This document shows positions 8,558 to 16,791 of a stretch of DNA of 64,000 bases, piece after piece; the stretch's first letter is position 1, and every line of letters begins with the position of its first letter. Under the pieces are notes generated by a model. That model was not told the origin of the DNA, ran no database searches, and was given only the letters and a program-made list of their open reading frames with translations. Source of the stretch: Flavivirga aquimarina (GTDB taxonomy: Bacteria > Bacteroidota > Bacteroidia > Flavobacteriales > Flavobacteriaceae); NCBI RefSeq assembly GCF_030540835.1, contig NZ_JAUOEK010000178.1, forward strand, positions 1-64,000. The letters run 5' to 3'. Both the position numbers and the translations under genes were made by a program.

Positions 8558-9484
8558 ATGATTTATTACTATTTTAAGCTTCAATTTAAAATTCTTCGAA
8601 GGAAATTAATAGATTTTGGTCTTCCTTTTTTACCAACCTCTATAGTGTTGCCTATAATCTTCAGCTATATTTCTAACAACTTTCTTGACAATGCCAAATA
8701 TGATTATGCTCCACATATCTATGGGGTTATTGCTCTAACCATAGTTTCTAAATTAAGCAAACCAGAACGAAATGGTTTTTTAAAATCAGTATTCAGCAAA
8801 ACTGATTATTTAATAATAAGGGTTTTGGAGAACATAGTTTCTAGTTTACCATTTGTTGTTTTTCTACTATATAAAGGTTTATATATATATGCGTTTTCAA
8901 CTTACATTTTGTCTTCTTTATTGGTTTTTCTTAGTTTTAAAACTAATTTTAATCTAACCTTACCAACCCCATTTGGTAAAACCCCATTTGAATTTACAAT
9001 AGGTTTTCGGAATACTTTTCTAATTTTTCCTATAGCTTATTTTTTGACATACATTTCTATTTCCGTTAATAATTTTAATCTTGGGATTTTTTCTATGTTG
9101 TTAACCGGTGCCATATGCATGTCATACTTTTCGAAAACCGAAAACAGATACCATGTATGGAATTTCAATTTATCCCCAGAGCAATTCTTAAGGTACAAAA
9201 CCAGAACGTGTTTTATTAATTTTTCAATTTTAACATTACCCATTGTTATTACCTTGTCTATTTTCTTCATCAATGAGATACATATTATTATGATTTTTCT
9301 TGTTCTGTGTTATGCATACCTCACCTTAATGATATATGCTAAATACTCAGATTTCCCTAATCATATCAGCCTTCCACAAGGCCTCCTAATTGGAATAAGT
9401 TTAGTGCTTCCCCCGTTATTGCTTGTTTTGATTCCATATTTTAAATCTAAGTCAATCAAAAAACTAAAAAACATATTAGAATGA
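8558..9484 (+). CDS. ABC-2 type transporter permease-like membrane protein
   Basis: The protein has 308 residues, is strongly hydrophobic and has about eight or more predicted membrane segments. No conserved catalytic motif is seen. Its stop codon overlaps the start of the ATPase gene by 4 bp (ATGA), which is typical of translationally coupled ABC permease/ATPase pairs. It is therefore read as the permease of a small exporter. The substrate is unknown. In Bacteroidota such pairs are often linked to peptide or antimicrobial export or to self-protection (family knowledge, not shown here). Confidence 0.7.
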   Translation: MIYYYFKLQFKILRRKLIDFGLPFLPTSIVLPIIFSYISNNFLDNAKYDYAPHIYGVIALTIVSKLSKPERNGFLKSVFSKTDYLIIRVLENIVSSLPFVVFLLYKGLYIYAFSTYILSSLLVFLSFKTNFNLTLPTPFGKTPFEFTIGFRNTFLIFPIAYFLTYISISVNNFNLGIFSMLLTGAICMSYFSKTENRYHVWNFNLSPEQFLRYKTRTCFINFSILTLPIVITLSIFFINEIHIIMIFLVLCYAYLTLMIYAKYSDFPNHISLPQGLLIGISLVLPPLLLVLIPYFKSKSIKKLKNILE

Positions 9485-10161
9485 TAAAAGTCGAAAAACT
9501 ATCCAAGTCTTACGGAAGAAAAAAAATCCTCTCCAATATTAGTTTTGAACTTGAAGAAGGAAAAATTTATGGTCTTGTCGGTGAAAATGGAGCAGGAAAG
9601 ACAACATTGTTCAAATGCTTGACCGGAATTGAAAAATATCAGGGCGATGTAAAATCGAACTTAGAAAAACTAAAGAATTCTTCTGGTTTCTTGCCTTCAG
9701 AACCTTACTTTTTTAAAAAAACTACTGGAAGAGAATATATTCAATTGCTCACGAATGCGCGGAAAATTGTAATTGATAATATTGAGGACAAAAACATATT
9801 CAATTTGCCATTGGACCAATACGCCTCAACCTATTCTACAGGAATGAAAAAAAAACTGGCGTTAATGGCCATTCTTTTCCAAAAGAATGATTTTTTTATT
9901 CTAGATGAGCCATTTAATGGTGTGGATATAGAAGGCAACATTCTCATAGAGAAAATCTTGCAAAAACTCAAAGAATTGAACAAAACAGTCATAATTTCCT
10001 CCCATATTTTCACTACATTAAAAACTGTTTGTGATGAAATAATCATATTGGAAAAAGGCAACTTAACCAAACATATTAAACGAACAGATTATAGCAAACT
10101 AGAACATAAAATGAAGAATTTCAATATGGGTAATCAATTAGAAAAACTTGGATTAACCTAA
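9481..10161 (+). CDS. ABC transporter ATP-binding protein
   Basis: The protein has 226 residues. Walker A is GENGAGKTT (34-42), the signature region is YSTGMKKKL (about 119-127, degenerate in place of LSGGQ), and Walker B is FFILDEPFNGVD (about 138-149). The switch His lies in IISSHIFTT. The degenerate STGM signature is common in ABC-2 exporter ATPases. The ATG overlaps the permease stop by 4 bp, so the two form one unit. The downstream DUF5686-like gene starts 33 bp later and may belong to the same operon. Confidence 0.92.
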   Translation: MIKVEKLSKSYGRKKILSNISFELEEGKIYGLVGENGAGKTTLFKCLTGIEKYQGDVKSNLEKLKNSSGFLPSEPYFFKKTTGREYIQLLTNARKIVIDNIEDKNIFNLPLDQYASTYSTGMKKKLALMAILFQKNDFFILDEPFNGVDIEGNILIEKILQKLKELNKTVIISSHIFTTLKTVCDEIIILEKGNLTKHIKRTDYSKLEHKMKNFNMGNQLEKLGLT

Positions 10162-10194
10162 GAACAAAAACCATTGCCAATTTTTAGTTAACTT

Positions 10195-12075
10195 ATGAAT
10201 TCGACTAATACAACTTGCCTGATGAACTTATTAAAATTATTTCAAAGGATTTTTATAGCAAGTATTACCTTACTATCATTTCAAATCTGCTTATCCCAAA
10301 CGATAAAAGTTCAAGGAAAGGTAGTTGATAAAAACGATACCCCATTACCTATAGTCCATTTACGTTTTGAGGGTACTTATATTGGAACCGTTTCCAATGA
10401 AAATGGGGAGTTTGAAATAGCATGCGATTTAGAAACCTCCAAAAAACGGCTCGTAATTTCCCTTATTGGCTATGAGACAAAAAAAATAGTTTTATCCAAA
10501 GGATTCAATAAAATCATATTGGCTGAAAATATAACGCAATTGAATGCTGTTACACTTTTTTCACGCGATTATGCAAGAGAACTTATTGAAAAAGCCATTA
10601 ATGCTATTCCCCGAAATTACCCAAAGATAGAAGAGCGCCATAAAGGTTTTTTTAGAGAGATTATCCATAGGGAACAAGGGGAAAAACCAGTTTATATTAT
10701 AGAAACTACCTTAGAATCCATCAAAAAACCTTATAAAATTAGACGTCGATCTGGCGATGTAAAACTCATTGAGTTCAGGAAGTATGAAAGCCAACAGTTG
10801 GACTCCTTACATAGAAGAATTTATGCCGGTGCCCATCACATCCATAGATTCGACATTGTATCTAGAAGAGAGGCTTTTTTAAGTAACCTCAGTGGTTTCA
10901 AATATAAGATAAAAGATACTTTACGACAGCAGGGCAATGATGTATACAAGATTTACTTTCAAAATAAAAATAAGCTATCTGGTCACGTATATGTTATGGA
11001 TTCATCCTATGCCATTATAAAAGCTGAATTAAACAATTATTCTTACTCCAAATCATCATTAAAGGGTCGGCAATATTTAAATTATACTGTTACATATGAA
11101 CAAGATGAGAATCAGGTCTGGAGATTTAAGCGTTCCAATTATGAGACCGCCTTTAAACAAAGAGGGAAATTGTTTAAGCTATCAAGTGATTATGTAACTA
11201 CAGAAGTTGAGCCCAACAAAATTGGGATAACTTATTCAGATAGATTACAATTTGGTGATATCTTGTTGTACGAACCAAAAAAGTATGAACCTAACTTTTG
11301 GGATAGTTACAATATAATTTTACCAGATGAAAAATCGGAAAATCTGTTTAGATCAATTGATTATTCAAAAACAAACAATGCCAAAAAAACGTTAAATAAA
11401 TTTCTAAGAATCCTTCTTAGATTCAGACAAGAAGCATGGTTTACATGGACATCAATAGATGTCGCATCCAATATGGTCGTATTTGAAAACCCAGCTTTGG
11501 AAATTCAACAAGGCTTATCAACTACTGAAGAAAATGTGTATGGTCTGACCTATTCGCTTTTATACGAATTCAAACCTAATTTTTTTCTAGGCTATTCAAA
11601 TAAAAGTAGTATATCAAAAAGCGGAATTGTTTCACATGATTTGTCTATCTCAAGGAGCATAAACCTTAACCCCAACGGACGACCTATTTTTGTTGTGCCT
11701 AGAATGAATTTTGGTTATCAAGAACTAAAATACTCTATTGGCAACTTCTATACCACGGGGGATTTTAAAATTAACGGAAAATCTTTTAAGAATGGAGAAA
11801 CAGATGTTTTTCTTTCGCAAAGGAACTTCCGACTTCAACCCAATCTTGTTTTTGATATAGAGAAAAGCAATCGATTAAGTTTCATGGTTTCTTTTGGATA
11901 TAACTTCCCATTGAAAGAAAGAATAGGTCTGTTGTTTCATGAAAAGGAGGGCTTTTTTCTTTTCAGAAAAAAAACATTTATTAAAAATGGAGATGAAAGC
12001 CTCTCGATAGAACGAAGTAATGGTTCATTGAAAAACAATATCAGCATAAGTGCTGGAATCGCTATTCATATTTAA
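10195..12075 (+). CDS. Carboxypeptidase-regulatory-like / DUF5686-type surface protein
   Basis: The protein has 626 residues with signal peptide ...SITLLSFQICLSQ. If ATG10 at 10222 is the true start, the n-region is more typical (MNLLKLFQR). A CarboxypepD_reg-like beta-sandwich follows at about 38-118 (KVQGKVVDKNDTPLPIVHLRFEGTY...GEFEI...SLIGYETKKI). The long C-terminal region matches the layout of the Bacteroidota DUF5686 family, which is predicted to be outer-membrane associated. It is distinct from a full TonB-dependent receptor, because no plug or 20-strand barrel is present. Its role is unknown, and it may assist the adjacent exporter. Confidence 0.7.
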   Translation: MNSTNTTCLMNLLKLFQRIFIASITLLSFQICLSQTIKVQGKVVDKNDTPLPIVHLRFEGTYIGTVSNENGEFEIACDLETSKKRLVISLIGYETKKIVLSKGFNKIILAENITQLNAVTLFSRDYARELIEKAINAIPRNYPKIEERHKGFFREIIHREQGEKPVYIIETTLESIKKPYKIRRRSGDVKLIEFRKYESQQLDSLHRRIYAGAHHIHRFDIVSRREAFLSNLSGFKYKIKDTLRQQGNDVYKIYFQNKNKLSGHVYVMDSSYAIIKAELNNYSYSKSSLKGRQYLNYTVTYEQDENQVWRFKRSNYETAFKQRGKLFKLSSDYVTTEVEPNKIGITYSDRLQFGDILLYEPKKYEPNFWDSYNIILPDEKSENLFRSIDYSKTNNAKKTLNKFLRILLRFRQEAWFTWTSIDVASNMVVFENPALEIQQGLSTTEENVYGLTYSLLYEFKPNFFLGYSNKSSISKSGIVSHDLSISRSINLNPNGRPIFVVPRMNFGYQELKYSIGNFYTTGDFKINGKSFKNGETDVFLSQRNFRLQPNLVFDIEKSNRLSFMVSFGYNFPLKERIGLLFHEKEGFFLFRKKTFIKNGDESLSIERSNGSLKNNISISAGIAIHI

Positions 12076-12220
12076 CTTTTCCAATTGATTGACCTTCTTC
12101 ATAGCTATTTGAAGTACAAAAACTATTTAAAATAATCATGATGATGAAATGCTTGTTGAACTAGAAACAACTCGACCTTGGGAAGAGTTTTTCTATTTCA
12201 ACAATGCCACATCTCACTTC

Positions 12221-13471
12221 TCAACAATTACCTATAACTTTACTTCTCTTTTCCTCGAACCGTTCCAATAAATTATTTATATCCTCGCTTATCTTACTCT
12301 CTACCACTCTAGCGTATATTTGTGTTGTAGATAGCTTGGTATGCCCCAAGAGTTTTGAGACCGTTTCAATGGTAACTTCGTTGGACAGCATGACCGTAGT
12401 GGCAAACGTATGTCTAGCGACATGAAACGAAATATTCTTGTGGATACCACAGGAATTCATTATTTCTTTTAAATAGGTATTTACTTTTTGGTTGGAGCTT
12501 AGGGGCAACAGCCTGTTTTTGATACTCATTTCTTGGGGTGCCCTATATTTTTCAATAATTGACCAAGCTTTGGGCAATAGGGGCACTTTTACCGATTCAT
12601 CCGTCTTTTCTCTTTTGGTATATATCCAGTAATGGTTATCTATACCTTTAACGATGTTCATTTCAGTTAGTTCCTTGACATCTATATAGGATAGTCCTGT
12701 ATAGCAGGAAAAAACAAAACAGTCCTTTACACGCTGTAAGCGTTCACTCCTAAAGTCAGTGTCCTCTAATAATTTTAGCTCTCTTTCATTTAAATACACC
12801 CTATCGTATTTCTTGAATTTTAGCTGGAATTGGTTAAATGGGTTTTTGTTAATCCATTCCAGTTTAACAGCTAGGTTTGCCATTTTCTTTAAACGTTCCA
12901 GATGCTTCATCACTCCGTTATTACCAAGAACAAGCTCTTTTTGAGAGTTTTTATAGTTTCTTAAATAATGTTCAAAATCTGTGATAAATCTAAAGTTCAA
13001 TTGTTTCAGGTAAATATCGTTTACCTTTCGTTTTTTCAGTAAAAACCGTTCCAGATACCTTTCTGTGGTGTAATAGTTTTTCATGGTTCCCGCTTTAAGG
13101 ACATGAATCATATTATTGTTATGATAGGTTATTAAATCCTTTAGTGTTTTACTGTTCTCATCTTCTCCCAAGTATCGGGACTTAATGGCATCCGAGGTTA
13201 TTATTTTATCCTCTTCTAATAACTGTTTATGGCATTGAAGTAGTTTGCCATACACTTGGCCTAAATAGGCGTTTAGGGCTCGGATTTTTTCGGTATTTCC
13301 CTTGCCTCTATTCCTTGCGGAGTCCCATTGTTCGGAATTTGCACACCGTTTTAGGCTAATTTCTGCTCTTTTTCCATTGGCATTTATACGTGTATAGATG
13401 GAAAGTCTGTTGGGGTTACTTCTAGATTTTCTTGTAAAGAAAGTAATTGAAAATGTACTTAACGTCTTCAT
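12221..13471 (-). CDS. Tyrosine site-specific recombinase (Bacteroidota IntDOT-like integrase)
   Basis: The protein has 416 residues with an N-terminal arm-binding region, a SAM-like core-binding domain (about 110-215) and a C-terminal catalytic domain. The catalytic set is His350 and Arg353 in HVARHTFAT, His in LLGHT, and nucleophile Tyr386 in TQIYARV. The position of Arg I is Ser261 (YTGLSYIDV), the known peculiarity of IntDOT-like integrases of Bacteroidota mobile elements. It marks the left end of the accessory island. Its paralogue at 20.4-21.6 kb is a pseudogene, so this is the only likely active integrase here. A 9-bp inverted repeat lies directly upstream. Confidence 0.93.
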   Translation of the reverse strand: MKTLSTFSITFFTRKSRSNPNRLSIYTRINANGKRAEISLKRCANSEQWDSARNRGKGNTEKIRALNAYLGQVYGKLLQCHKQLLEEDKIITSDAIKSRYLGEDENSKTLKDLITYHNNNMIHVLKAGTMKNYYTTERYLERFLLKKRKVNDIYLKQLNFRFITDFEHYLRNYKNSQKELVLGNNGVMKHLERLKKMANLAVKLEWINKNPFNQFQLKFKKYDRVYLNERELKLLEDTDFRSERLQRVKDCFVFSCYTGLSYIDVKELTEMNIVKGIDNHYWIYTKREKTDESVKVPLLPKAWSIIEKYRAPQEMSIKNRLLPLSSNQKVNTYLKEIMNSCGIHKNISFHVARHTFATTVMLSNEVTIETVSKLLGHTKLSTTQIYARVVESKISEDINNLLERFEEKRSKVIGNC

Positions 13472-13475
13472 TTTA

Positions 13476-13523
13476 CGTGATTTGTATTAAACAATGATTT
13501 GCAAAGACAAAAGTCAAATCACG
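13476..13523. promoter_or_regulatory. Inverted repeat upstream of the integrase
   Basis: CGTGATTTG (13476-13484) and CAAATCACG (13515-13523) are perfect inverted 9-bp arms separated by 30 bp, starting 4 bp before the integrase ATG. This is consistent with a regulator or recombinase accessory binding site over the promoter. The function is inferred from position only. Confidence 0.5.
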
Positions 13524-13696
13524 CTTCAAAGCTCCATAAAGTTAGTGCATTTTTGGTAAACAATTGCACACCTAATTACACACCTTTTTATTAGTTTTAT
13601 ATGGTATTATTTGGCATCAAATGACAAATAGCATAAATTCTTAATAAAGTTCTGCAGAGGGGAAGCCTAACCAATATTTTACAAAAATTCATTTTT

Positions 13697-14683
13697 TCAC
13701 TTTTTCCCAAGTTTTTTTAACCGTGTTTGATATGTCTGTAAATAATTGCCTTTGGATCTTTCACTTAAATAAGATGAATCGATAAATTCTATGACCTTTT
13801 TAGATTTTGTCAATAGTTTATCAAAAACTCCATCGCATTGGACCTTACTAAGCCCTGCCTGCTCTGCAAGAATGAGAAATTGCTGCATGACCTTTCCATT
13901 GGCCAAATTCCTAGGTAACAACCCATCGTCTAATGCAAAGTCTGAGTCTTCAATGTGTATTCTGGTATTGAGCAAATCATAGGCCGGACTTAATCGAAAA
14001 TCCCCAAGAGGTGTTTCCAGCAACGAGAAATTTTTGAAATGCGCATCACCATTTGAGAACAAATAGTTGAAAACAAGCAATTGAAAGAGCTTTGGTGCCT
14101 CTATGCGATATGCAGGTAGATATTTTTTCATGAGTTCAAACAACTCCAAATAATTTCCCAAATATTTATAGTGTTCACCATGTGTCTGGGGAGTCCTTCC
14201 CCCCAACGAAGCAAAATCTTCTTTGGCAAGCTTTTCGCCCCTCTCCGTTACATCAAATCTTTTGGTAATATAGGCGGGTGTCCCATCCTTAAAAAAAATG
14301 ATTGCATTTTCTGCAGTCTCTATACCAAAAACCTGTCTGGCAATTTGCATCGTTAGATGCTCATTGGCCGGCATCTGGTCTGGATTTTTACCAGCACCAG
14401 GTATTGGCTTTAGAATGTAAGTTCCCTGCTCCCCTTCATCAATGAGGCGAAGTTTGTTCTTTTCCAATAAAACAGAGAATTTTTCTTGTACTCCAGAAAT
14501 GGAAATCCGTTTTCGGTTCTCAAGAAACAGTTCATCTGCGTCCTCATTGCTTGCTGGAGAATCATACAGTAGAAGATGGTGCACCTTTTTCCCATTGAAC
14601 ATTCGCCTTAAGCATGTTCTGCTATAGGTATCGTGTCCGTACTTCAAAGTACCTGGGCAATTTTTTATTTCTGACATGCTCAT
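13697..14683 (-). CDS. hipT: HipT-type serine/threonine kinase toxin (HipA C-terminal domain)
   Basis: The protein has 328 residues. It has the HipA-type kinase core without the N-terminal HipN subdomain. The Gly-rich loop contains the SIS motif (Ser61-Ile-Ser63-Gly-Val-Gln). The catalytic loop is NYLFSNGDAHFKN, and the DFG-equivalent is LSPAYDLL. HipA/HipT kinases phosphorylate aminoacyl-tRNA synthetases (GltX for HipA, TrpS for HipT) and arrest growth. The two serines of SIS are the autoregulatory phosphorylation sites known in HipT. Its ATG overlaps the end of hipS by 4 bp, and the order hipB-hipS-hipT is that of tripartite HipBST systems. The target cannot be told from the sequence. Confidence 0.88.
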   Translation of the reverse strand: MSMSEIKNCPGTLKYGHDTYSRTCLRRMFNGKKVHHLLLYDSPASNEDADELFLENRKRISISGVQEKFSVLLEKNKLRLIDEGEQGTYILKPIPGAGKNPDQMPANEHLTMQIARQVFGIETAENAIIFFKDGTPAYITKRFDVTERGEKLAKEDFASLGGRTPQTHGEHYKYLGNYLELFELMKKYLPAYRIEAPKLFQLLVFNYLFSNGDAHFKNFSLLETPLGDFRLSPAYDLLNTRIHIEDSDFALDDGLLPRNLANGKVMQQFLILAEQAGLSKVQCDGVFDKLLTKSKKVIEFIDSSYLSERSKGNYLQTYQTRLKKLGKK

Positions 14684-15006
14684 ATATCCATTTTCTTTAC
14701 GGTAACCGCACCAATGGTATCATATTGGGCCGTGGTAAGTAATAAACCAAAGTAATCGTTTTCATCAATACGCATGTGCATACACACTATCTTCTTATTG
14801 GTCCCTTCTGGGAGCATATTATAAAAAAAAGGGAAAAGATGGTCCGAGCTATATTCTTGTCTCTCCTTTGGCAAGGTCAAACTAATAGAAGGTTTACTAT
14901 TATCTACCATCCATTGGTCATCGTACCGGAATATAAAACTGCCATCGTCCAGTTGGGTGAGTAAACCTGCTGCTGCTTTTTTAAAATATACCTTAGCCTG
15001 TCTCAT
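14680..15006 (-). CDS. hipS: HipS-type small protein (HipA N-subdomain 1, candidate antitoxin)
   Basis: The protein has 108 residues and corresponds to the Couple_hipA/HipN domain normally fused to the front of HipA (AGLLTQLDDGSFIFRY, then SISLTLPKERQEY, FPFFYNMLPEGTN, and DYFGLLLTTAQYDTIGAV). As a free protein between hipB and hipT it matches HipS, which in HipBST systems is the antitoxin that blocks HipT. It overlaps hipB and hipT by 4 bp (ATGA) on both sides, implying coupled translation and fixed ratios. Confidence 0.87.
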   Translation of the reverse strand: MRQAKVYFKKAAAGLLTQLDDGSFIFRYDDQWMVDNSKPSISLTLPKERQEYSSDHLFPFFYNMLPEGTNKKIVCMHMRIDENDYFGLLLTTAQYDTIGAVTVKKMDI

Positions 15007-15212
15007 GAATTAGTTCCTGGAAGTTTTTGTATCCTCAAGCACACCTCCATCCCAAGGACATCAGCAATTTTATCCAATGTATCCAAAGTGGGGTTGCCCT
15101 GTCCTCGTTCAATTTGATAGAGTGTGGTTACACTCACCCCGGCTAGCTCTGCCAATTGTGGTTGGGTGACCTTTAGTGCTTTTCTCCGTGCTTTTATACT
15201 ATTTCCTATCAT
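15003..15212 (-). CDS. hipB: HipB-like XRE-family DNA-binding repressor
   Basis: The protein has 69 residues and is almost entirely one helix-turn-helix XRE domain (IKARRKALKVTQPQLAELAGVSVTTLYQIERGQ). It is first in the hipBST operon. The palindrome at 15215-15230 lies 2 bp before its ATG, and two more lie upstream, so it very likely autorepresses the operon. In HipBST systems HipB is mainly the DNA-binding partner and HipS the inhibitor. Confidence 0.9.
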   Translation of the reverse strand: MIGNSIKARRKALKVTQPQLAELAGVSVTTLYQIERGQGNPTLDTLDKIADVLGMEVCLRIQKLPGTNS

Positions 15213-15214
15213 TT

Positions 15215-15230
15215 TAACAGTATGCTGTTA
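15215..15230. promoter_or_regulatory. hipBST operator O1 (palindrome)
   Basis: TAACAG-TATG-CTGTTA has arms of 6 bp with a 4-bp centre, centred at 15222.5, immediately before the hipB start. It shares the CAG-N4-CTG core with O3. Confidence 0.7.
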
Positions 15231-15272
15231 TTTTAATGTAAAAATATGAATAAAAAATAGATAATACAAACC

Positions 15273-15294
15273 AAATATCAATAAACTGATATTT
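15273..15294. promoter_or_regulatory. hipBST operator O2 (palindrome)
   Basis: AAATATCA and TGATATTT are perfect 8-bp arms around ATAAAC, centred at 15283.5, exactly 61 bp from O1. The outer arm sequence is the same as in O3, but the two half-sites are 4 bp closer. Confidence 0.65.
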
Positions 15295-15331
15295 TTAAGT
15301 GAAATGTATAGCTCAAAAGAATAATTACTAT

Positions 15332-15357
15332 AAATATCACAGTACACTGTGATATTT
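15332..15357. promoter_or_regulatory. hipBST operator O3 (26-bp palindrome)
   Basis: AAATATCACAG and CTGTGATATTT are perfect 11-bp arms around TACA, centred at 15344.5, exactly 61 bp from O2. This is the strongest of the three palindromes. Confidence 0.75.
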
Positions 15358-15507
15358 GATTAAGGAGAACTTCAGAAATAGAATAGGCAATAATAGTAAA
15401 TAGTCTTAATCCTCAATAACAGTTTATTTCCGACGATAATTCTTTTCTATACATAAGAAGAATTATGGTACAAAGCATAGCATTTTCACCAAATCAGGGA
15501 ATATACG

Positions 15508-15549
15508 TTTGTAAGCTATAATTAGCCGTTATGTAAAATAGCCGCTACC
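15508..15549 (+). repeat. Direct repeat copy A downstream of the TIR/caspase operon
   Basis: The segment around CTATAATTAGCCGTTATGT matches 20185-20225 at about 34 of 41 aligned positions in the same orientation. The two copies bracket the five-gene TIR/caspase operon. A shorter third copy is at 20031-20055. Confidence 0.5.
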
Positions 15550-15574
15550 AAGCGCTCTATTGTTTTATAAAATC

Positions 15575-15706
15575 AAATTGCTCTAGCAATTTATTTTACA
15601 CACAATTATCCAACACTTGCCAACGCCAAAATAAAAGCTAACCTTTTTGCTATTATTAAAAATCGCGTATTCGATAAAATGTACGTCATAAAAATTTTAC
15701 GCGATT
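15575..15706. other. Non-coding stretch with inverted repeats
   Basis: Within the gene-free region 15358-15862 there is a perfect hairpin at 15575-15592 (AAATTGC / GCAATTT, 4-nt loop). There is also an inverted pair AATCGCGTA (15661-15669) / TACGCGATT (15698-15706). No U-run follows, so these are not standard terminators. They may be recombination-site or foldable-DNA structures tied to direct repeat A. Function is not shown. Confidence 0.4.
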
Positions 15707-15862
15707 CTCGTAAGCTTCCACAAGAGCATAAGTTTTAAGAAAAATAAAATTCTATGCACTTGTTATATTTAGAACTTCAATTAAAATATGGACGCTCATT
15801 TCTCCTATTGTTTTGACAAAAATTTTATGAGGCCAAGTTTAAAATTAAGAATTCTAGGAAAA

Positions 15863-16780
15863 TTACGTTTTAATAAACAGTTTAATACAGTGCTTTTTTT
15901 TTATAAATTTGTAAAAGTTTTTTCTAAACTTCGATTTATTAAATATTATAATATTCTTTCTTGGCACTTCTTTCAAATACTTTTCCAATATCTTCTCATA
16001 ACTTGGATATTCCAGTATGAACAAAATTTCATTCATTGATTTTAGTCTCATAGTTTCTTCTAGCTCCCAAAGCATACTATGTGTGGGAGTTTCACTCCAA
16101 TAAAAAACAATTAACCCTGAATACCCTATCATATTTTTTACTTCATCTTTCCAATCAGTTTTATTTAAGATATCAAATTCCTTTTCGTTTGACAATATTT
16201 TACCATAGAAAGAATCAACTGGATTACCTTCTGATTTATTTAAATTTTCATCAAATACAGAAAAAATCTCACCATATGAGCCCAAAGTTGGTAGTAAGGT
16301 CGATCTAAGGTTTTGTGAAGCTTTAAATCTTCTAAAAAAAAGTATTGAATAAAAATTATTAATGAATAATTTTAAAATTTTCAATAATTTATTTACTACA
16401 AAAAACCTTGAAATGATTGGAATCGATAAAGTGATACATATCGTTTTAATATAATATAGGCTATCGCCTTCATTGACAAATTGTGAAAATTTAGGTGCTA
16501 ATAAAGAAATAAATATAATATCAAGGGCAAATACAAAAAAATGAGAATAAGAGAGTAAAAAGGAAAAATACGGACTCTTTGGTTTGATGGAAGGTTGATG
16601 ACTTCTCATAAAAAACAAGAAAAAAAATGCTATTGGCAATAAAAACAGAACCCATATAACAATTATAAGCCACAATAAATTATTTGATATAATCAGATTC
16701 CAAAATCGATAAGAAAAAAAGAATATAAAGAAAAGCTCTAGTTTATTTAAAGGCCCTTTATATTCCATTGTATATTTCAT
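15863..16780 (-). CDS. Multi-TM protein with C-terminal TIR-like domain (candidate membrane effector)
   Basis: The protein has 305 residues. The N-terminal half holds about four membrane segments (around 15-60 and 70-150). The soluble C-terminal half (about 165-305) begins GSYGEIFSVFDE and contains DWKDEVKNMIGYSGLIVFYWSETPTHSM followed by LWELEETM. This layout (a split Rossmann sheet, an acidic W-E-L-E helix, a hydrophobic strand after it) resembles the TIR-like domains found behind TM segments in bacterial conflict systems. It is last in a five-gene operon, 11 bp after the previous gene. I infer a membrane-acting effector or sensor. The exact family is uncertain. Confidence 0.6.
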   Translation of the reverse strand: MKYTMEYKGPLNKLELFFIFFFSYRFWNLIISNNLLWLIIVIWVLFLLPIAFFFLFFMRSHQPSIKPKSPYFSFLLSYSHFFVFALDIIFISLLAPKFSQFVNEGDSLYYIKTICITLSIPIISRFFVVNKLLKILKLFINNFYSILFFRRFKASQNLRSTLLPTLGSYGEIFSVFDENLNKSEGNPVDSFYGKILSNEKEFDILNKTDWKDEVKNMIGYSGLIVFYWSETPTHSMLWELEETMRLKSMNEILFILEYPSYEKILEKYLKEVPRKNIIIFNKSKFRKNFYKFIKKKHCIKLFIKT

Positions 16781-16791
16781 TGTATGAAACT

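Noticed and set aside
15508-15710. Integron attC site
   Set aside because: The region has GTTATGT and folding inverted repeats, but does not fit the standard R'/R'' core (GTTRRRY), and there is no integron integrase. Kept only as a direct repeat.
15788-16039. Plus-strand 83-residue frame opposite the end of the membrane TIR-like gene
   Set aside because: It overlaps the intact minus-strand gene, with low-complexity composition only.
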